From: Pseudomonadota bacterium
GTDB lineage: Bacteria > Pseudomonadota > Gammaproteobacteria > Burkholderiales > Thiobacillaceae
Direction of reading: 5' to 3'
NCBI GenBank assembly: GCA_021780975.1
Contig: JAJXXS010000079.1
Coordinates: 1-11,230, forward strand
DNA length: 11,230 nt
Shown here: piece by piece, positions 7,155 to 11,230 of the stretch
How the letters are laid out: each line of letters starts with the position of its first letter
Numbering within the stretch: the first letter of the stretch is position 1
Program-made: the position numbers and the translations under genes
The notes under the pieces: model-generated
What the model saw: the letters and a program-made list of their open reading frames with translations, nothing else
Told to the model about the DNA's origin: nothing
Databases searched by the model: none

Positions 7155-7943
7155 TCAAGCAGCCTCGGTCGCGGACTGCCGGCTGGGCAGGGCAGCAAGC
7201 ACGCCATCCCAGAACTCCAGGCGGGCGGTCACCGCACGATGCGCAGCTGCCTCCGCCTCCTGCTGCTTGCGCGCATCATTGCCGCACAAGGCGCTCAAGA
7301 GCCGCAAGGACAGGGGGGCATGAAAATCCGCGTCCAGATGTATGTGGCGCCTGAGATAGTAATGGAAACTGGGCGCGCTGGACTGTGCCACTCCAAGCCC
7401 CTGCAGAAACGCGCGGAACATGCCCGGAATGACGTGCTCGCGCCCCAGCGCCAGCGCCGCGGCGACGCAATGGGGCCTGTCTTCGACGATGAACCCGAAG
7501 GTGGTTCCCAGATGCCGGCGCGCCGGCGCGGGCACACCCTCGCCCCGCAACACCGCGGCCAATCCCCCGCTCGCGACCTGGGCGATGAAATTTTCCACCG
7601 CGCCGGTATCAGCGCCGATCTCCCGCATCGCCGAAAGATACAGCCGGAAATGGCTGGTATGCGTCACCCCATCTGCAGGCAAGGCCTCGTCGCTCTCCTC
7701 TTCCAGCACAAGTTCGTTGATGAAGCGCTGCACTTCGGGGTCGCGCCCGGGAACCCAGGGCCATTGCGCCGGAGCAACGGCCTGTTGCAGGTATTTGATG
7801 AGAGACATGAAGTCCCATACTGAATATACGTGATGGGCCATGAACACGCGCAAGTCGGGCAACGTGCGCAGGGCACTGTAAATCGGATGTTGATCCAGGC
7901 GCGCGCGGCAATCGCGCGCGAGAACTTGCCAGTCGCTTTGCAT
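7155..7943 (-). CDS. DUF3050-family protein inserted in the isc operon
   Basis: A 262-residue soluble protein I recognise as the DUF3050 family, an all-helical group thought to have a heme-oxygenase-like fold; its function is not known to me. Family-like stretches are LRVFMAHHVYSVWDFMSLIKY (31-51), INELVLEEESDE (75-86), HTSHFRLYL (95-103), GREHVIPGMF (167-176) and FHYYLRRHIHLDADFHAPLS (193-212). The density of His, Glu and Asp at these conserved points (H37/H38, E77/E81, H95/H98, E169/H170, H200, D204, D206, H208) suggests a metal or heme site, which is inference. No signal peptide or membrane helix is seen. The ATG at 7943 overlaps the hscA stop as TGATG, and GAGGG (7948-7952) serves as its ribosome site; a TTG at 7946 is an alternative. 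Its place between hscA and fdx implies co-expression with Fe-S assembly, perhaps as an iron- or oxygen-handling accessory protein. Confidence 0.85.
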   Translation of the reverse strand: MQSDWQVLARDCRARLDQHPIYSALRTLPDLRVFMAHHVYSVWDFMSLIKYLQQAVAPAQWPWVPGRDPEVQRFINELVLEEESDEALPADGVTHTSHFRLYLSAMREIGADTGAVENFIAQVASGGLAAVLRGEGVPAPARRHLGTTFGFIVEDRPHCVAAALALGREHVIPGMFRAFLQGLGVAQSSAPSFHYYLRRHIHLDADFHAPLSLRLLSALCGNDARKQQEAEAAAHRAVTARLEFWDGVLAALPSRQSATEAA

Positions 7944-9811
7944 CAAACCCTCAAACTGTCTACGTTCTGCCCTGCCAGCGCTTGGCGCACATTGCGGTCC
8001 ATGCGGCGTTGCGCGAAGGGCGTCGTGAGCTGATTCAGGGCCTCGACCTGGGCGCGGATGGCGAGATGCTCGGTGCCTTCGGCCAATGCCCGAAGCTTCG
8101 CCATGCCTGCTTCGATGACATGGCGCTCGTCTGCTGCCAATAGCGCTTCCCCGTCCTGCGCCAGGGCTGCCGCCAGGGCCGTCAGCAGGCTTTGCGCCTC
8201 GACGCGCTGCTCATTCAAGGCGCGCGCCTTCATATCCTCCTCGGCATGGGCGTGCGCTTCGCTCAGCATGCGGGCGATCTCGCCATCGCTCAAGCCGTAC
8301 GAGGGCTTGACGACAACCGCGGCTTCCACGCCCGACACCTGCTCGCGCGCCGATACTGACAACAGGCCGTCGGCATCGACCTGGAAGGTGACGCGGATGC
8401 GCGCCGCCCCGGCCACCATGGGCGGGATGCCGCGCAGTTCGAAACGCGCCAGGGAGCGGCAGTCAGCCACGAGTTCGCGCTCGCCCTGCACCACGTGAAA
8501 ACCCATGGCCGTTTGGCCGTCCTTGAAGGTCGTGAACTCCTGCGCCCGCGCCACCGGGATGGTGGAATTGCGCGGCACGATCTTCTCGGTCAGGCCGCCC
8601 ATCACCTCCAGGCCCAGGGAAAGCGGGATCACATCCAGCAGCAGCCAATCGTCGCCCGACTGCTTGTTGCCCGCCAGCACGTCCGCCTGCACCGCCGCGC
8701 CCAGCGCCACCACCTTGTCGGGGTCCAGGTTGGTCAGCGGGGTCTGGGCAAAAAATTCGCCCACCGCATGGCGGATGCAGGGCATGCGGGTGGCGCCTCC
8801 CACCATCACCACGCCTTGCACCTCCTCCACTTCGAGGCCAGCGTCGCGCAGCGCCTTGCGCGTCGGCGCGAGGGTCTTGTTGACGAGGCTTTGCGTGATG
8901 CGGTTGAAATCGTCCAAGCCCAGCCGCAGATCCACGATATCTCCGGAAGACAGCACCGCGGTGATGTGTGCTTCCGGGTGATCGGTCAAATATTCCTTGG
9001 CCTCGCGCGCCTTGCCCAGCAACAAGCGCGTGTCGCGCGGATCGAGCGGCGGCAGCTTGGCCTCCTCGAGCACCCAGCAAAAGATGCGCTGGTCAAAATC
9101 GTCGCCACCCAGGGCGGAATCGCCATGGGTGGAGAGCACCTCGAACACGCCCTTGCTAAGCCTGAGGATGGAGATGTCGAAGGTGCCGCCCCCCAGGTCG
9201 TACACGGCGTACACGCCCTCCACCCCGTGATCCAGGCCGTAGGCGATGGCGGCGGCGGTCGGCTCGTTGAGCAGACGCAGGACATTGATGCCGGCGAGCC
9301 TGGCGGCGTCCTTGGTGGCCTGGCGCTGGGCCTCGTCGAAATAGGCGGGCACGGTGATGACCGCACCCACCAGCTCGCCGCCCAACGCGCGCTCGGCACG
9401 GCTGCGCAGGACACGGAGGATTTCGGCGGAAACCTCCACCGGACTCTTCACGCCATGGGCCGTCTTCAGCTTCACCATGCCCGGTTCGTCGAGCAGGCGG
9501 TAGGGGACGTTCGCCTTGTCGAGATCCTTGAGCCCGCGGCCCATGAAGCGCTTGACCGACACGATCGTGTTATGGGGATCCTCGCTTTGCCGCGCCTGTG
9601 CCTCATAACCCACACTCACGCCGCCGTCGGGCAGATAGCGCACCACCGAAGGCAACAAGGCACGCCCCCGCTCATCGTCCAACACCCGCGCCAGACCGGA
9701 TTGGACCGACGCCACCAAGGAATTGGTGGTGCCGAGGTCGATGCCCACTGCCAGGCGATGCTGGTGCGGGGCGGTGCTCGTGCCGGGTTCTGAGATTTGC
9801 AAGAGGGCCAT
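7943..9811 (-). CDS. hscA: HscA, specialised Hsp70 chaperone for Fe-S cluster transfer
   Basis: This 622-residue Hsp70 (E. coli HscA has 616) uses ATP to drive release of clusters from IscU with HscB. The ATPase domain shows GIDLGTTNS (23-31), VITVPAYFDE (151-160), LNEPTAAAIAYG (181-192) and YDLGGGTFDIS (204-214). The substrate-binding domain follows near residue 395 and then a helical lid. The N-terminal lead MALLQISEPG before the first strand is typical of HscA and not of DnaK, and there is no EEVD-like acidic tail. The ATG at 9811 is chosen on this basis; the upstream open frame to 9976 lies inside hscB and reads as arginine-rich noise. AAGGA precedes the start by about 12 bases. The gap to hscB is 40 bases, and the stop overlaps the DUF3050 start. 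Confidence 0.97.
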   Translation of the reverse strand: MALLQISEPGTSTAPHQHRLAVGIDLGTTNSLVASVQSGLARVLDDERGRALLPSVVRYLPDGGVSVGYEAQARQSEDPHNTIVSVKRFMGRGLKDLDKANVPYRLLDEPGMVKLKTAHGVKSPVEVSAEILRVLRSRAERALGGELVGAVITVPAYFDEAQRQATKDAARLAGINVLRLLNEPTAAAIAYGLDHGVEGVYAVYDLGGGTFDISILRLSKGVFEVLSTHGDSALGGDDFDQRIFCWVLEEAKLPPLDPRDTRLLLGKAREAKEYLTDHPEAHITAVLSSGDIVDLRLGLDDFNRITQSLVNKTLAPTRKALRDAGLEVEEVQGVVMVGGATRMPCIRHAVGEFFAQTPLTNLDPDKVVALGAAVQADVLAGNKQSGDDWLLLDVIPLSLGLEVMGGLTEKIVPRNSTIPVARAQEFTTFKDGQTAMGFHVVQGERELVADCRSLARFELRGIPPMVAGAARIRVTFQVDADGLLSVSAREQVSGVEAAVVVKPSYGLSDGEIARMLSEAHAHAEEDMKARALNEQRVEAQSLLTALAAALAQDGEALLAADERHVIEAGMAKLRALAEGTEHLAIRAQVEALNQLTTPFAQRRMDRNVRQALAGQNVDSLRV

Positions 9812-9851
9812 GGGTAGCGGCAGTCCTTGGTTTGTTTTATGGTCGGACGAT

Positions 9852-10388
9852 TCAGTCGTCTTCCAGGGCGGCCAAAGCCAGGTTGACGTCCTCCGCCAGC
9901 TTCTGCACGAAACGCAGCTTGCGCACCGTATCCGCCGCCGCATCCCAGGCGCCTTCCGCGTCCAACTGTTGCGCAAGCAGATCCGTCAACTGGGTCGCTT
10001 CCCGCTTCAGCACCCGGCGCAACGCATCGAGGCTGCCGGCGTCGCGTGCCTGCTGGGCGTCCTGAAGCCCCTCGCGCCACTCCATCTGCTGCATCAGAAA
10101 CTCGGCCGGCAGTGCGGTCTGGCGCTCGCCCAAGGCATGGATGCCGCGCCTTTGCAGCAGGTAGTCGGCGCGCCGCAAGGGTTCCCTGAGCGTCTGGTAG
10201 GCTTCGTTCACGCGCGTCGCCCACTGCATGGACAAGCGCTTCTCGGCTTCGCCCGCATGGGCGTAGCGGTCGGGATGCACCTGCGCCTGCAGCTGGCGCC
10301 AGGCCTGGTCGAGCGCGGCGCCGTCCACGCGGAAGGCGGCAGGCAGGCCGAAGAGGGTGAAGTGGTCGGCGGAAAAATCTGGAGTCAT
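9852..10388 (-). CDS. hscB: HscB, J-domain co-chaperone
   Basis: A 178-residue co-chaperone that delivers IscU to HscA and stimulates its ATPase. The N-terminal J-domain begins DHFTLFGLPAAFRVD and carries the essential HPD at 38-40 (VHPDRY), followed by RVNEAYQTLREPLRRADYLL. The C-terminal half is the three-helix HSCB domain that binds IscU, recognisable by PAEFLMQQMEWREGL. Length is close to E. coli HscB (171). The ATG at 10388 is chosen over a TTG at 10403 because it gives the normal family start; no strong Shine-Dalgarno is seen. It lies 97 bases downstream of iscA, the second largest gap within the isc set, and 40 bases upstream of hscA. Confidence 0.96.
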   Translation of the reverse strand: MTPDFSADHFTLFGLPAAFRVDGAALDQAWRQLQAQVHPDRYAHAGEAEKRLSMQWATRVNEAYQTLREPLRRADYLLQRRGIHALGERQTALPAEFLMQQMEWREGLQDAQQARDAGSLDALRRVLKREATQLTDLLAQQLDAEGAWDAAADTVRKLRFVQKLAEDVNLALAALEDD

Positions 10389-10404
10389 GGGTCTAGCCGA
10401 CAAA

Positions 10405-10459
10405 GGCAGGTTGCCAGCCGGCGTTCAAGAGTCCCCCACACCTGCTGCGGCAAACTGCC
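10405..10459 (-). other. Inverted repeat in the iscA-hscB gap
   Basis: GGCAGGTTGCC (10405-10415) and GGCAAACTGCC (10449-10459) are complementary over 11 bases with one mismatch, spaced by 33 bases. Transcribed, they could fold in the mRNA between iscA and hscB. There is no T-run, so a terminator is not supported. Confidence 0.35.
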
Positions 10460-10476
10460 AACTGGCCACTATCAAC
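10449..10476 (-). repeat. Degenerate period-7 repeat in the iscA-hscB gap
   Basis: On the minus strand four consecutive heptads read GTTGATA, GTGGCCA, GTTGGCA, GTTTGCC. The period and consensus resemble those at 6712-6739 and 622-648. It overlaps the right arm of the inverted repeat described separately. Confidence 0.45.
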
Positions 10477-10485
10477 CTTCAGCGC

Positions 10486-10809
10486 TTATACGTTGAAGCT
10501 CTCCCCGCAGCCACAGGTGTTCTTGACGTTGGGGTTGTTGAATTTGAAGCCTTCATTGAGACCTTCGCGCACGAAATCCAGCTCGGTGCCATCCAGATAA
10601 GGCAGGCTCTTGGGGTCGACGAAAACGCGCACCCCATTGCTCTCGAAGCTCAGGTCGCCTTCCTGCTCGGCGTCGGCGAACTCCAGCTTGTAGGCCATGC
10701 CGGAGCAGCCGGTGGTGCGCACGCCCAATCTGAGGCCTATGCCCTTGCCGCGCTTGGCGATGAAATTGCTGACGTGCTGGGCAGCCCGTTCCGTGATGCT
10801 GATGCTCAT
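10486..10809 (-). CDS. iscA: IscA, A-type Fe-S cluster carrier
   Basis: A 107-residue carrier protein, the same length as E. coli IscA, that binds Fe or Fe-S clusters and passes them to target apoproteins. The three conserved cysteines are C35 (TTGCSGMAY), C99 and C101 (NTCGCGESF), at the E. coli positions. The core LRLGVRTTGCSGMAYKLEF and the FNNPNVKNTCGCG tail identify the A-type family, and the position directly after iscU favours IscA over ErpA. The ATG at 10809 lies 7 bases after the iscU stop, with a weak GGGTGAG overlapping that stop, so translation is probably coupled. A longer open frame upstream of 10809 runs inside iscU and is not real. Confidence 0.97.
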   Translation of the reverse strand: MSISITERAAQHVSNFIAKRGKGIGLRLGVRTTGCSGMAYKLEFADAEQEGDLSFESNGVRVFVDPKSLPYLDGTELDFVREGLNEGFKFNNPNVKNTCGCGESFNV

Positions 10810-10816
10810 GATCGTC

Positions 10817-11227
10817 TCACCCGTTGCTGACGGCCTTGTCGGCCGTCGCGCCGTGCTTGGCCTTGTAATCCGCGACGGCGGCCTTGATGGCATCCTCGGC
10901 GAGGATGGAGCAGTGGATCTTGACGGGGGGCAGGGCGAGCTCCTCGGCGATGGACGTGTTCTTGATCTCCATGGCCTCGTCCAGGGTCTTGCCCTTGACC
11001 CATTCCGTCACCAGGCTGGAAGACGCAATCGCCGAGCCGCAGCCATAGGTCTTGAACTTGGCGTCCTCGATGATGCCCTGCTCGTTCACCTTGATCTGCA
11101 GCTTCATCACGTCGCCGCACGCCGGCGCGCCCACCATGCCGGTGCCCACATCGGCATCCTCCTTGGCGAAGGAGCCGACGTTGCGGGGGTTCTCATAATG
11201 ATCGATGACTTTTTCGCTGTATGACAT
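10817..11227 (-). CDS. iscU: IscU, Fe-S cluster assembly scaffold
   Basis: A 136-residue scaffold on which IscS-derived sulfur and iron are assembled into [2Fe-2S] clusters. The ligands C37, C63 and C106, with D39 and H105, are all present and numbered as in E. coli IscU. The HscA-recognition motif LPPVK occurs at 99-103, matching the presence of hscA and hscB downstream. The start MSYSEKVIDHYENPRNVG is canonical. The C-terminal tail (KHGATADKAVSNG) is several residues longer than in E. coli (128). The gene is complete, beginning three bases from the right edge; iscS, and iscR before it, would be expected just outside the window, so the operon promoter is not visible here. Confidence 0.98.
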   Translation of the reverse strand: MSYSEKVIDHYENPRNVGSFAKEDADVGTGMVGAPACGDVMKLQIKVNEQGIIEDAKFKTYGCGSAIASSSLVTEWVKGKTLDEAMEIKNTSIAEELALPPVKIHCSILAEDAIKAAVADYKAKHGATADKAVSNG

Positions 11228-11230
11228 GGA

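Noticed and set aside
8495..9793. A 432-codon open frame on the plus strand opposite hscA
   Set aside because: The His/Gln/Arg-rich product has no domain and mirrors hscA codons; long antisense frames opposite hsp70 genes are a known artefact.
9812..9976. Fifty-five-residue N-terminal extension of HscA
   Set aside because: The frame overlaps the end of hscB, is rich in Arg and Trp, and the ATG at 9811 yields the normal HscA N-terminus.

Overview
The window is an ordinary-looking, GC-rich chromosomal segment, with high G+C in third codon positions throughout. It most likely comes from a betaproteobacterium. That placement rests on protein style: AcnA-type aconitase ending, full ISC set with HscB/HscA/Fdx/IscX, MetRS with a fused C-terminal tRNA-binding domain, and a GTAAAAT-type promoter. 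It is an inference, not a demonstrated taxonomy. No tRNA, rRNA, CRISPR array, transposase or phage gene is visible.

Left half, plus strand: the 3' end of an aconitase gene (1-576), a 138-base gap, a membrane-bound sensor with a decayed GGDEF and an intact EAL domain (715-2985), methionyl-tRNA synthetase metG (3064-5130), and a small acylphosphatase overlapping the metG stop (5127-5411). These genes converge on the minus-strand block with only about 26 bases between the two stop codons.

Right half, minus strand, read from the right edge leftwards: iscU, iscA, hscB, hscA, a DUF3050-family protein, fdx, iscX, then a CorA-type divalent-cation transporter. This is the iron-sulfur cluster assembly (ISC) operon; iscS and iscR would be expected just beyond the right edge. 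IscU is the scaffold, HscB and HscA are the J-protein/Hsp70 pair that drives cluster transfer, IscA is an A-type carrier, Fdx supplies electrons, and IscX modulates IscS. IscU carries the LPPVK motif that HscA recognises, and all expected metal-ligand cysteines are present.

The most notable point is the DUF3050 gene (7155-7943). It sits between hscA and fdx, normally neighbours, with its ATG overlapping the hscA stop by one base. It has a His/Glu/Asp-rich pattern that could suit a heme-oxygenase-like metal site. Other points worth a second look are period-7 degenerate repeats in three intergenic gaps (two of them inside the isc operon), a strong hairpin directly after iscX and before corA, and the GADEF variant of the c-di-GMP enzyme.
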